The notes under the pieces: generated by a model
Database searches by the model: none
Told to the model about the DNA's origin: nothing
What the model saw: the letters and a program-made list of their open reading frames with translations, nothing else
Shown: positions 1-9,015 of the stretch, piece after piece
How positions within the stretch are numbered: the stretch's first letter is position 1
How the letters are laid out: each line of letters begins with the position of its first letter
Source of the DNA: Massiliimalia sp964370215
GTDB lineage: Bacteria; Bacillota; Clostridia; Oscillospirales; Ruminococcaceae
Direction of reading: 5' to 3'
Assembly (NCBI GenBank): GCA_964370215.1
Contig: CAYJIM010000004.1
Span: forward strand, 26,560-90,559
Length of the DNA stretch: 64,000 nt
Translations under genes and position numbers: made by a program

Positions 1-60
1 GGGGTCATTGACATCGGTACGATGGGGATTGTGTGTAATCTTGTTGAGGTGGCCTATTGA
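1..60 (+). CDS. C-terminal end of an unidentified protein (partial)
   Basis: The window opens inside a reading frame that gives the last 19 residues of a protein (ending ...VCNLVEVAY) before TGA at 58-60. Too little is left to assign a family. The stop overlaps the birA start by one base (TGATG), so the two genes are translationally coupled and probably share an operon. Confidence 0.5.
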   Translation, partial: GVIDIGTMGIVCNLVEVAY

Positions 61-493
61 TGAAAAGTCAGCCGATTTTATATTTTACCTCGTTGGATTC
101 TACCAATACTTATTTAAAACAACACCTGTCGCTGCCCGATGGTGCCGCAGTATCAGCGGATATACAAACGGCGGGCAAAGGGCGCTTGGGTCGTGTATGG
201 CAAACGCCAAAGGGGAATCTGTCCCTGTCGGTGTTATTCCATCAACCACAAGGAGAACTGCTGTTGTACCCATTGCTCTGTGCCATTGCTGTGTGGCGGT
301 TGTTGACACGTTATACCGACAAACCGGTGGGNNNNNNNNNNNNNNNNNNNNNNNNNNNNNNNNNNNNNNNNNNNNNNNNNNNNNNNNNNNNNNNNNNNNN
401 NNNNNNNNNNNNNNNNNNNNNNNNNNNNNNNGTGGGCAATTTACCGTACAGAGTGGTGAAGCCTCTGTACGAGGACTATATGGTTATATCTGA
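60..493 (+). CDS. birA: Biotin--[acetyl-CoA-carboxylase] ligase, interrupted by an assembly gap
   Basis: Attaches biotin to the biotin carrier domain of biotin-dependent carboxylases by way of biotinyl-AMP. The first 90 residues show the DSTN motif (residues 13-16) and the glycine/arginine loop GKGRLGR followed by W (39-47) that binds biotinyl-AMP. The protein starts directly at the catalytic domain, so it is a group I ligase without the DNA-binding N-terminus and should not be a repressor. GAGGTGG precedes the ATG at 60. The 100-N gap at 332-431 removes the middle. After it the C-terminal signature ending SVRGLYGYI* (434-493) is in a different frame from the start, so the gap length is a placeholder: the family needs about 130-150 more residues, meaning some 400 missing bases. 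No real frameshift needs to be assumed. Confidence 0.88.
332..431. other. Assembly gap of 100 N inside birA
   Basis: Exactly 100 N, the usual placeholder for a gap of unknown size. The reading frames on the two sides do not match and too few residues fit for the family, so the true missing length is not 100. Confidence 0.95.
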
Positions 494-534
494 TCCATAC
501 CGGTACTGTCAAATTTGTGTACAGAGGTGTCAAT

Positions 535-1950
535 ATGAAGGTCATCCATGGGATCAAGCAGGCGTTTTGGCATAAAATGAAGGGGTGGTTTGACTGCCCA
601 TCCATGACAACAACGGCAGTTTTTGCCTTGTTTTTACCGATCCTCGTGGATCAAGGATTCGTTGTTTTACTGAACTTATTGAATACGGCAATGATTAGTT
701 CCTCCGGTGTGGAAGCGGTCAGTGCGGTCAATATGGTCGACTCCATCAACTTATTTTTGATGAACGTCTTCATCGCGGTCGCAACGGGTGGGACGGTCAT
801 CATTGCCCAATACAAAGGGGCAGGGCATCCGGAAATGATTTCCAAAGCCACCGCACAGGCACTCACTGCAGTAACAGCATTGGGCCTTATACTGGGGGGC
901 TTGATGATTGTATTTCATGGGCCGCTTCTGCAAGGCATGTTTGGCAAAGCGGATCCACTTGTCATGTCCTATGCCACCATTTACTTAATTGGCAGTTGTG
1001 CCACCTATCCTCTATTTGCACTCTACCAAATGGTCGTCGGTGCGTTGCGTGGTGTGGGGGACAGTAAAGCATCGCTTTTTCTGTCACTCATCCTCAATGG
1101 CAGTTACGTAATCCTTAATCTCGTTTTTGTGACGCTATTGCAATGGGGGATTTATGGGCTACTCATTTCTTTGGTTGTTTCCCGTTTACTGGGGGTTATT
1201 GTCGCCATTGTCTATATGATTCGTTACTGCGATCACCTATCTGTTAGCCCCAAAGACATCTTTACCATTGATATTGCTTTTCAAAAGAGAATTTTTTCCA
1301 TCGGCGTGCCCTTTGCGGCAGAGCAGATGTTTTTCAATGGGGGCAAACTGCTCACCCAAATTTTTATCGTACAGCTCGGTACCCTTGCGTTGACTGTCAA
1401 TGCCATTTCCGCCACATTTTTAGGATTGATGCAGGTTTCAGGTGCTGCCATGAGTTTGACTGTGATTACCATGGTAGGGCAGTGTGTCGGTAAAAAACGC
1501 ATTGAAGATGCTAAAAAATTGACGGTTTCCGGTATGAAATTTGCCTCTGTAGCCATGCTGTTATGGTCGCTACTGGTTATGCTGTTTTTCATGCCCCTCC
1601 TGTCGTTATTTTCTCCACCTGAAGAAATTGTTTCCACCATTTTATTGCTGGTGACCATCAACGTGATTGTTGAACCGTTTGGGTGGTGCATTAGTTTTGT
1701 CTTGCCGGCAGCATTGCGTGCCGGTGGGGATGCCAAATTCACCTCTATTGCCTCGATGTGCTCCATGTGGCTGTTGCGCGTGGTTTTGGGATATATGCTT
1801 GCCATTCCGTTGGGGTTTGGCATTGTAGGCGTATGGATTGCTATGTACTTTGAATGGTTCGTGCGTGGGACAATTTTCTTCATGCGATTTAAAGGTACAA
1901 AGTGGTACCAACACAAACTCATTGATGATGAAGTACAACCGACAAAATGA
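535..1950 (+). CDS. MATE family multidrug/sodium antiporter
   Basis: A 471-residue integral membrane protein of the MATE (NorM/DinF-like) exporter family, which extrudes cationic drugs or metabolites in exchange for sodium or protons. The sequence holds about 12 hydrophobic segments in two pseudo-repeats. Family features include the FLPILVDQGF segment of the first helix followed by a loop with NTAMISS, and the GALRGVGDSKASLF segment mid-protein that recurs as PAALRAGGDAKFTS in the second half. The start at 535 is chosen because AGAGGTG sits just upstream. It lies 41 bases after birA and is followed closely by the GGDEF gene, so the three may be co-transcribed. The substrate cannot be told from sequence. 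Confidence 0.9.
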   Translation: MKVIHGIKQAFWHKMKGWFDCPSMTTTAVFALFLPILVDQGFVVLLNLLNTAMISSSGVEAVSAVNMVDSINLFLMNVFIAVATGGTVIIAQYKGAGHPEMISKATAQALTAVTALGLILGGLMIVFHGPLLQGMFGKADPLVMSYATIYLIGSCATYPLFALYQMVVGALRGVGDSKASLFLSLILNGSYVILNLVFVTLLQWGIYGLLISLVVSRLLGVIVAIVYMIRYCDHLSVSPKDIFTIDIAFQKRIFSIGVPFAAEQMFFNGGKLLTQIFIVQLGTLALTVNAISATFLGLMQVSGAAMSLTVITMVGQCVGKKRIEDAKKLTVSGMKFASVAMLLWSLLVMLFFMPLLSLFSPPEEIVSTILLLVTINVIVEPFGWCISFVLPAALRAGGDAKFTSIASMCSMWLLRVVLGYMLAIPLGFGIVGVWIAMYFEWFVRGTIFFMRFKGTKWYQHKLIDDEVQPTK

Positions 1951-1971
1951 TAGAAAGTTTAGGTGATTATT

Positions 1972-4485
1972 ATGGTGCAACAGCCAACGGAACAGGCTGC
2001 ATTGGCATTTGTAGATCGTTTGATTGAAGATTGTATCATTCATCAGGATATGGTTACCTTGTTAAAAAGAAGCCACCCCAAGGCCACGTGGTTTTTACCC
2101 GGCAGTGGTGCCATGGAAGGAATTGCGACAACGGGACAATTCTTTCTAGAGGTCTACCTACAACCAAACAATTACGGCATTGCAAAGCAGGATTATAGAG
2201 CAACCAAGCTACCGGGAGGAGACTATCTGGTGGAAGGGGTCTTACTGTTGACAAGAGCGCAGGATGTTGCCGGTAAAACGGTTTTAGTTTTGCGATTTTC
2301 GCTCGTTTGCTGTTATGAAGAAGGCGAATTTTTACTTTATCATCTGCATTTGTCGTTGCCAGAAGAGGGTCAAGCGGATAGCAAAGAGCATCTACATCAT
2401 CAGTTCGCTGAATTGAAGCGGGCGGATATGATGTTGAAAGAGTTGGAAAAATCGGTGTCGCTTGCGTTGTTACAATGCAAAAACAACGATCACTTTTCCT
2501 TTGTCTCAGAACCACAGGGCCTTGCGAAAATGCTGGGGTATCCAAGTCAAGAAAGTTTGCAAAACATTGATTATCATACCCTTGTACATCCGGAGGATCT
2601 GGAAGGATTTGACGAGAAACTCACCGCACAATTGCAACAGGGGAACACCTTTTCATTGGAATACCGATTGCTACATCGCAATGGCCATGCGATATGGGTG
2701 CTGGACACCGGTGTTGTTATCAAGGATGGGGATGGTGAAGAACATATTCAGAGTATGGTCTTAGAAACCACCGAACAGAAAAAGCAGCAGGAAGCGTTGC
2801 GGATGAGCGAAGAGCGGTACCAAATCGCGATGTCTCAGTCAGAATTGATCATGTTTGAGTATGATGTGCAGACCAATGAACTAAAATTATTTAAAAATAT
2901 TTTAGAACAATATGGTTTGCCATCGAACGAAACGGTGACACCGGAAGATATTGTCTCAAAAGGCATTGTCCACAAAGATAGTAAAGAGGCCTATTTGCAG
3001 ATGTTTCAAACAGTGCGAGATGGGGCGAAATCGGCCGGTTGTCGTGCCATTGCCCGTCACGCGGACGGCACGCTGCATCACTATGAATACAGTTCAACAA
3101 CCATCTATTCTGATGAACAAATACCGGTACGTGCCATCGGTGTGCGCAGGGACATCGGGGAGATGTTGAAACTGCAAGAGGAAAACGAGTTTGCACGCAG
3201 TTTAACCTCCGACTTGGAACTGCTTTGTGAGGTCAATTTGACGGCCAGAAGCCTTGTGTATTTGGATCCAAAGCATGAACAGATACTCACCAAAGAGCAG
3301 CTCCTCAGCTATGAGCAGTTTGTTGAACAGTTTGTTAGCACCCTGGTGCACAAAGAGGATCGCGCCGTGATTGAGGGGAAAGCACATCCGCTGTATCTGG
3401 CGACGAGTTTTCAACAGGGGATTACGCTATTGCAGGTGCAAGGGAGGCTTTTTACGGATAAAGAACCTCGTTGGCATGAACTGTCCATTTATCTGATTGA
3501 ACGACAACCAACCGGTCAATTGTGGTTGCGGATCTATGTACGTGACATTCATGAGGATAAAGTGTTGGAATTGGAGGAACAATACCAGCGAGAACTATAC
3601 AAAGAAATTCTTTCCAAGCAAGCAGTCAGTTCTTATGAAGTCAATGTCACAAGAGATTACCTTATTCGTCGGGAAAACCTTTCTCTTTCGGAAGAGCAGT
3701 TGCGAAAGCTCGATAGTTTTTCGAAGATTATCGCAAACTTTGCGGAAAGTGACATCTTTATCGACGATCGTGCACGGTTCTTGCAGACCATCAATCGAGA
3801 GCATTTGTTAGAATTGTTCGAGCAGGGAAAGCGAGAGGCGAGTTGCACCTACCGTGCCGACCATGGCCATGACACACTGCGTTGGTGGAGCATCAAAGTC
3901 ACCATGTACAAACAGCCGCATAGCAGAGACATTTGTGCATTGGCTTACGTAGAGGATATTCATGAGCAAAAATTGAAGGAATTGGCGTTGCAATATGATG
4001 CTGATCACGATCGTATGACAGGGCTTTACAATAAAATTGCCATCGAAGGGTTTATGCGTGGCATCTTGGATGAGGCAACCCATGGGGATGGTGAATACGC
4101 ACTTTTCTTCATCGATCTAGATAACTTCAAGCAGATTAACGACACCTTTGGTCATCAATATGGGGATGACGTGCTGATTGAATCTGCACAAAAAATTCAA
4201 TCCGCTTTTCGTACCAAAGACTATGTTGGGCGATTGGGTGGCGATGAATTCTGCGCGTTGACAAAGGGTATGGAACGGCAGAGTGATCTTGCCTCTAAGG
4301 CGATGCACCTGTGTCGGGAGCTACACCATACCTATACAAAAGGGGAAGTGTCGGTAACGGTATCGGCAAGCATCGGGGTGGTATTGGTGAAAAAAGGGGA
4401 ATCCTTTGACACCCTCTTTGCCCGTGCCGATGAAGCGATGTATCGTGTCAAGAAGAACGGAAAAGATCATTTTGTCATTGAATAA
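1972..4485 (+). CDS. PAS/GGDEF diguanylate cyclase with SnoaL-like N-terminus
   Basis: An 837-residue soluble signalling protein that should make cyclic di-GMP from two GTP. The first 130 residues resemble a SnoaL/NTF2-like domain. Residues about 165-275 form a PAS domain (with a HRNGHAIWVLD segment), followed by at least two further degenerate PAS-like sensor blocks up to about 670. The last 165 residues are a GGDEF domain opening with HDRMTGLYNK and carrying an intact LGGDEF active site. RTKD, exactly five residues before GGDEF, fits the RxxD inhibitory site for product feedback. No membrane segment or EAL domain is visible. ATG 1972 is preferred over the GTG at 1963 because AGGTG sits 8 bases ahead of it. 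The sensed ligand is unknown. Confidence 0.88.
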   Translation: MVQQPTEQAALAFVDRLIEDCIIHQDMVTLLKRSHPKATWFLPGSGAMEGIATTGQFFLEVYLQPNNYGIAKQDYRATKLPGGDYLVEGVLLLTRAQDVAGKTVLVLRFSLVCCYEEGEFLLYHLHLSLPEEGQADSKEHLHHQFAELKRADMMLKELEKSVSLALLQCKNNDHFSFVSEPQGLAKMLGYPSQESLQNIDYHTLVHPEDLEGFDEKLTAQLQQGNTFSLEYRLLHRNGHAIWVLDTGVVIKDGDGEEHIQSMVLETTEQKKQQEALRMSEERYQIAMSQSELIMFEYDVQTNELKLFKNILEQYGLPSNETVTPEDIVSKGIVHKDSKEAYLQMFQTVRDGAKSAGCRAIARHADGTLHHYEYSSTTIYSDEQIPVRAIGVRRDIGEMLKLQEENEFARSLTSDLELLCEVNLTARSLVYLDPKHEQILTKEQLLSYEQFVEQFVSTLVHKEDRAVIEGKAHPLYLATSFQQGITLLQVQGRLFTDKEPRWHELSIYLIERQPTGQLWLRIYVRDIHEDKVLELEEQYQRELYKEILSKQAVSSYEVNVTRDYLIRRENLSLSEEQLRKLDSFSKIIANFAESDIFIDDRARFLQTINREHLLELFEQGKREASCTYRADHGHDTLRWWSIKVTMYKQPHSRDICALAYVEDIHEQKLKELALQYDADHDRMTGLYNKIAIEGFMRGILDEATHGDGEYALFFIDLDNFKQINDTFGHQYGDDVLIESAQKIQSAFRTKDYVGRLGGDEFCALTKGMERQSDLASKAMHLCRELHHTYTKGEVSVTVSASIGVVLVKKGESFDTLFARADEAMYRVKKNGKDHFVIE

Positions 4486-4486
4486 C

Positions 4487-4526
4487 AAAAACAGCGTAGT
4501 GTAATGAAGCACTACGCTGTTTTTTC
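4487..4526. terminator. Bidirectional terminator between convergent genes
   Basis: AACAGCGTAGTG pairs with CACTACGCTGTT around a short loop, with A-rich and T-rich flanks on both sides. It lies between the stop codons of two convergent genes. Confidence 0.9.
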
Positions 4527-4528
4527 GA

Positions 4529-7060
4529 TTATGCTGTTTCGATGGAATCGGCACCCTGCAAATTCAAATCAATGACCGCTTGTTCACGCATTTTGTATTT
4601 CAAAATTTTCCCTGCGGCATTCATTGGGAACTGATCAACAAAGGCAACATAGCGAGGTGTTTTGTGCTTTGCCATGTGATCCAACACAAAGGTTTTGACC
4701 TCTTCTTCCGTCAACGTTTCCTCCGGTTTGACGATGACACAAGCCATGATCTCTTCACCGTAGGCTTTACTAGGTACGCCGATGACCTGTACATCCTGTA
4801 CTTTTGGGTGGGTATAGATGAAATCTTCAATCTCTTTCGGGTAAATGTTCTCCCCACCACGAATAATCATATCCTTGATGCGTCCGGTGATTTTATAATA
4901 CCCCTTTTCGGTACGGCGCGCAAGGTCGCCGGTATGGAGCCAACCTTCTTTGTCAATGGCAGCGGCAGTGGCCGTTGGCATTTTATAATAGCCTTTCATG
5001 ATGTTGTAGCCCCTTGCTACAAACTCGCCATCCACATTGTCAGGCAGCTCTTCGCCTGTTTCAGGATCCACGACTTTGCACTCCACCCCGAAAATCGCAC
5101 CGCCAACGGTGTTGACGCGATCCTCCAAAGAATCGGTGGTACTGCTCATGGTGCAACCGGGGGAAGCCTCGGTTTGGCCATAGGTGATACAAATTTCGTT
5201 CATGTTCATCTTATCAACCACATCCTGCATCACCTTGACAGGGCAAGGACTACCGGCCATAATGCCGGTACGCATATGGCTAAAGTCGGTTTTTTCAAAA
5301 TCTTCATGGGAGAGCATGGCGATAAACATAGTCGGTACCCCATGAAATGCCGTAATTTGTTGGGTATTGATGCAGTCAAGCCCTAGTTTTGGCGAGAATG
5401 CCGGAATGGGGAACATGCTTGACCCGTGGGTCATACAAGCAGTCATGGCAAGAACCATGCCAAAACAATGGAACATCGGTACTTGAATCATCATGCGATC
5501 GGCGGTGGACAGATCCATACAATCGCCAATGGCTTTCCCATTGTTGATGACATTGTAATGGGTGAGCATAACCCCTTTGGGAAAGCCTGTGGTGCCCGAG
5601 GTATACTGCATGTTGCAGACATCATGTGGATGCAGGTTGGAGGCACGACGCACAACCTCTTCCATCGGCACTTGATCGGCACGATCCAGCACTTGGATAA
5701 AAGTAGAACAGCCTGTTTGTACCGAGTCGATGGTGATGACATTGCGTAAAAACGGCAGTCGTTTGGCATAAAGCGGTTGTCCCGAAACAGTTTCTTCCAA
5801 TTCAGGGCAGAGTTCTTTGATGATGCCGACATAGTCGGAATCACGATACCCATCGATCATGACAAGGGTATGGGTATCGGATTGACGCAAGAGATATTCC
5901 GCCTCATGAATTTTGTAAGCGGTGTTGACGGTCACTAGTACCGCCCCGATCTTGGTCGCTGCCCAGAAGGTCAAGAACCATTCCGGCACATTGGTTGCCC
6001 AAATGGCGACATGGTCACCGGGACGCACCCCCATAGCGATCAAACCACGTGCAAATTGATCCACTTCATTGGAAAATTCAGTGTAGGTGCGTTGGTAATC
6101 GGTGGTGGTGTAAAAAAATGCCGGTTGATCTGGAAATTCTTGTACCATACGATCAAGCAGTTGTGGGAAGGTCAGTTCGATCAAGCGCTCTTTTGGCCAG
6201 ATGTAGTGACCGGTTTTTGCATGGTTTTGTTGCAATCTGGTATGCTGTTGATGCGCCGGTAAAAAGCGTGCCATGTAGTTTGCAAAATGTGGAAAGACAA
6301 TGCCGGCATCCTCCAGTTCTGGGGAATACTGGCGCAACCATTCCAATGTCAAATAACCATCATAATTGATGGAACTGAGTGCCTGCATCATCCCATCAAT
6401 CGGCAAATCCCCTTCGCCGAGCATACGGTAACAGGTCGCACCATCCACCAACACAGAATCCTTTAAATGCACATACTTGATGTAGGCACCCAAATTTTGC
6501 ACCGTCTCTTCCGGACTTTCATCTGCATAACGGTAAGGGTGATGAATATCCCAAAGTGCCCCGATTGACTCACTGTGCACCTCACTCAACACGGCATGCA
6601 GACGTTTGGTGTCGGCATACACCCCATTGGTTTCAAGTAGTAGCGTAACGCCTCGCTCCTTGGCGTATGGCAGTAGTGTTTGTAACGCTTTGATAACAAC
6701 GGTGTCGTCTATCGCGTCGGTATACAACGCATTGCGTTCACCAAGCAGGCGTACAAACGGTGCACCGACCGCCTTGGCCATATCGCAGTAGGCACGTGCG
6801 GTATCTAAAATAGAGGGATTTTCTTCGGTTTTACCCAACACACAGTCAGTAGAAATACAGGAAATGGTGAGTTTCTTTTTTTGTAACAGCTGTTTGGTGC
6901 TTTCTAAATGTTCAGGAAGAAAGGGTTTTGCGTGTAGGGAAAATAGGGTATTGTCCCCACCGCGTAGTTCAATTCCGGCAAAACCAAAATCAGTTGCCAT
7001 AGAATAGACTTCAGCCCAGTCAAAATCAGGACATCCTAGTGTCGAAAAAGAAAGTTTCAT
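4529..7060 (-). CDS. Fusion of sugar-phosphate isomerase-like TIM barrel and AMP-forming acyl-CoA ligase
   Basis: An 843-residue two-domain protein. Residues 1-265 form a xylose-isomerase-like TIM barrel (AP endonuclease 2 superfamily), with the usual metal ligands visible: E143 (LLLE), D171 and H174 (WDIHH), H198 (YVHLKD) and E240 (LEW). After a short linker, residues 290-843 are a complete acyl-CoA synthetase: ATP loop YTSGTTGFPKG (486-496), YGQTE, GWLHTGD, the hinge region GRIKDMIIRGGENIYPKE and the C-terminal lysine in AAGKILKYKM. Both halves look catalytically intact. ATG 7060 is chosen because GGAG is 10 bases ahead; ATG 7066 is equally possible. The ligase half resembles medium-chain fatty acyl-CoA synthetases. 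The substrate and the reason for the fusion are unknown. It is a single-gene unit ended by a bidirectional terminator. Confidence 0.88.
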   Translation of the reverse strand: MKLSFSTLGCPDFDWAEVYSMATDFGFAGIELRGGDNTLFSLHAKPFLPEHLESTKQLLQKKKLTISCISTDCVLGKTEENPSILDTARAYCDMAKAVGAPFVRLLGERNALYTDAIDDTVVIKALQTLLPYAKERGVTLLLETNGVYADTKRLHAVLSEVHSESIGALWDIHHPYRYADESPEETVQNLGAYIKYVHLKDSVLVDGATCYRMLGEGDLPIDGMMQALSSINYDGYLTLEWLRQYSPELEDAGIVFPHFANYMARFLPAHQQHTRLQQNHAKTGHYIWPKERLIELTFPQLLDRMVQEFPDQPAFFYTTTDYQRTYTEFSNEVDQFARGLIAMGVRPGDHVAIWATNVPEWFLTFWAATKIGAVLVTVNTAYKIHEAEYLLRQSDTHTLVMIDGYRDSDYVGIIKELCPELEETVSGQPLYAKRLPFLRNVITIDSVQTGCSTFIQVLDRADQVPMEEVVRRASNLHPHDVCNMQYTSGTTGFPKGVMLTHYNVINNGKAIGDCMDLSTADRMMIQVPMFHCFGMVLAMTACMTHGSSMFPIPAFSPKLGLDCINTQQITAFHGVPTMFIAMLSHEDFEKTDFSHMRTGIMAGSPCPVKVMQDVVDKMNMNEICITYGQTEASPGCTMSSTTDSLEDRVNTVGGAIFGVECKVVDPETGEELPDNVDGEFVARGYNIMKGYYKMPTATAAAIDKEGWLHTGDLARRTEKGYYKITGRIKDMIIRGGENIYPKEIEDFIYTHPKVQDVQVIGVPSKAYGEEIMACVIVKPEETLTEEEVKTFVLDHMAKHKTPRYVAFVDQFPMNAAGKILKYKMREQAVIDLNLQGADSIETA

Positions 7061-7107
7061 GGTCATTGCACTCCTTTTGGTAGGGCAGAACAGATCCTGC
7101 CCAATAA

Positions 7108-7145
7108 TTATGGTAATTCTACCATAAAATAGGTGTGCTCGTCAA
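7108..7145 (-). promoter_or_regulatory. Promoter of the fusion gene with an overlapping palindrome
   Basis: On the minus strand TTGACG (7140-7145) is followed after 18 bases by TAGAAT (7116-7121). The -10 lies inside an inverted repeat with 8-bp perfect arms, TTATGGTA-n4-TACCATAA on the plus strand (7108-7127), a shape typical of a repressor operator. A second hairpin (GGGCAG/CTGCCC, 7083-7102) lies in the leader before the ribosome binding site. Confidence 0.6.
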
Positions 7146-7199
7146 GGCTATTTTATAAAGTTTGTACATTTAACAGTGTGATTACTATTACTTTTTAGA

Positions 7200-7240
7200 C
7201 AAAAAGAAACCTGCCGATGAAAAAAGCAATCGGCAGGTTT
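7200..7240 (-). terminator. Terminator downstream of the ammonium transporter
   Basis: AAACCTGCCGAT (from 7207) and ATCGGCAGGTTT (to 7240) form a 12-bp stem, followed on the minus strand by CTTTTTG. It lies 60 bases beyond the stop of the Amt gene. Confidence 0.85.
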
Positions 7241-7299
7241 GTAAAAAATCCGGGAATCAAACGAAAAGATCATACAATTTGAATATCGTAAGGTGTCGT

Positions 7300-8991
7300 T
7301 TACTCTTCATCTTGTAGTGCGTCATAGCCTTCTTCGCCGGTTCTTACCTTAACAACATTTTCGACATCGTAGATGAACAATTTCCCATCACCGATTTGGC
7401 CGGTATACAGCGCTTTGGTAACGGTGTCGATCAACAAGTCGAGCGGGATTTTACAGATGACCACTTCTACTTTAATTTTCGGTAGCAGGGTCGATTCTAC
7501 TTGGATCCCACGGTAGTAGTTCGGGGCACCTTTTTGCATACCACATCCCAATACTTGGGTGACGGTCATACCGGTGATGCCAATATTTTCAAGTGCGGTT
7601 TTGAGCACTTCAAAACGACTTTGTTTGGTGAGGATGACAACTTTGGTCATTTTTGCATCAGGATGAGCAGTGTTGACAACAGGAACTGCTTTTTCAACCG
7701 AGGCAACCATTTCGGATTTTTTCTCGGTATGATGGAAATCAGTACCCATTGGTTGTGGCATAAAGTCAGCGTAACTGCTGTTCAAGCCATGTTCTTCAAT
7801 GTCAAGCCCTTTGCGTTCTTCTTCTTCGGTAACGCGAAGACCAACGGTGTGTTTGATAACCAAGAATACAATGGCCATGACAACGCCAACCCAAGCAGCA
7901 ACGGAAACGACGCCCAAAGTTTGCACCAAGAGGTATTGTACACCACCACCGTACAAAAGGCCACCTTCCATTGCAAAGACGCCTGTTAAGATGGTACCGG
8001 CAGCACCGGACATCCCATGAACACCGACTGCTCCGACAGGGTCGTCGATTTTCAATACTTTTTCAATAAATTCAATGCCAAAAACGACAACGAAAGCAGC
8101 GATCAAACCGATGAAGAAAGCCCCTTCATTAGAAACTTGGTCACAACCTGCGGTGATGGCAACAAGACCGGCAAGGGCGCCGTTTAATGTCATCGAAACG
8201 TCAGGTTTTTTGTAGCGGATCCAAGTGATGATCATAACAGCAACTGCGGCAGTAGCAGCAGCTAAGTTTGTGGTGACAAAGATATTTGCAGCTGCAGAAA
8301 TGGAGCCGTCACCGGTCATTGACACGGTGGAACCACCGTTGAAACCAAACCAGCAGAACCAGAGGATGAATACACCCAAAGCCCCCAAAGTCAAGCTGTG
8401 ACCCGGAATTGCTCTTGCTTTACCGGATTTGGAGTATTTGCCGATACGAGGGCCTAAGATTTTTGCCCCGACAAGTGCTGCAACCCCACCGACCATATGT
8501 ACTGCGGTCGAACCTGCAAAGTCGTGGAAACCGAGTTGTGAGAGCCAACCACCACCCCAGATCCAGTGACCGGAGATTGGATAAACCACGGCACTCAAAA
8601 TCAAGCTATAGATGAGGTAGGAGGAGAATTTGGTTCTTTCTGCCATTGCACCGGAAACAATGGTGGCCGCTGTGGCACAGAACACTGTTTGGAAGATGAC
8701 AAAAGCTGAGAGGGGAACTGTTTCAGAGAATACATTGCTGTAATCCCCTTGAATCAAAAAGTCAATCCCACCGACAATTGGATTGTCAGTGCCGAACATT
8801 AAGCCAAAGCCAATGAGCCAGAAGAACAAACTACCGACTGAGAAGTCCATCAAGTTTTTCATGATGATGTTGCCGGCATTTTTTGCGCGGGTAAACCCCG
8901 TTTCGACCATTGCAAACCCTGCCTGCATAAAGAAGACAAGAGCCGCCCCGAGTAGGATCCATATGGTATCCACTGCTGATAAAATTTCCAT
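7300..8991 (-). CDS. amt: Ammonium channel fused to a C-terminal PII signalling domain
   Basis: A 563-residue protein. Residues 1-390 are an Amt/Mep/Rh ammonium channel with 11 membrane segments, the conserved Asp157 in HDFAGS and the twin pore histidines His165 (AVHMVGG) and His325 (GVHGMSG). After a linker of about 60 residues, residues 448-563 form a GlnB/GlnK-type PII domain (MTKVVILTK..., GCGMQKGAPNYYRG, LLPKIKVEVV, GQIGDGKLFI). In the T-loop the position of the uridylylated Tyr51 of enteric PII is occupied by valine (YRGIQVEST), so control by uridylylation there is unlikely. Ligands (ATP/ADP, 2-oxoglutarate) probably gate the channel in cis. The gene follows glutamine synthetase III on the same strand. 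AAAGGA precedes the ATG. Confidence 0.93.
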   Translation of the reverse strand: MEILSAVDTIWILLGAALVFFMQAGFAMVETGFTRAKNAGNIIMKNLMDFSVGSLFFWLIGFGLMFGTDNPIVGGIDFLIQGDYSNVFSETVPLSAFVIFQTVFCATAATIVSGAMAERTKFSSYLIYSLILSAVVYPISGHWIWGGGWLSQLGFHDFAGSTAVHMVGGVAALVGAKILGPRIGKYSKSGKARAIPGHSLTLGALGVFILWFCWFGFNGGSTVSMTGDGSISAAANIFVTTNLAAATAAVAVMIITWIRYKKPDVSMTLNGALAGLVAITAGCDQVSNEGAFFIGLIAAFVVVFGIEFIEKVLKIDDPVGAVGVHGMSGAAGTILTGVFAMEGGLLYGGGVQYLLVQTLGVVSVAAWVGVVMAIVFLVIKHTVGLRVTEEEERKGLDIEEHGLNSSYADFMPQPMGTDFHHTEKKSEMVASVEKAVPVVNTAHPDAKMTKVVILTKQSRFEVLKTALENIGITGMTVTQVLGCGMQKGAPNYYRGIQVESTLLPKIKVEVVICKIPLDLLIDTVTKALYTGQIGDGKLFIYDVENVVKVRTGEEGYDALQDEE

Positions 8992-9015
8992 GTTACACGC
9001 ATCCTTTCATATTTA

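Noticed and set aside
4580..5386. A 268-codon plus-strand frame inside the acyl-CoA ligase gene
   Set aside because: Antisense to conserved ligase motifs, with no recognisable domain and no binding site.
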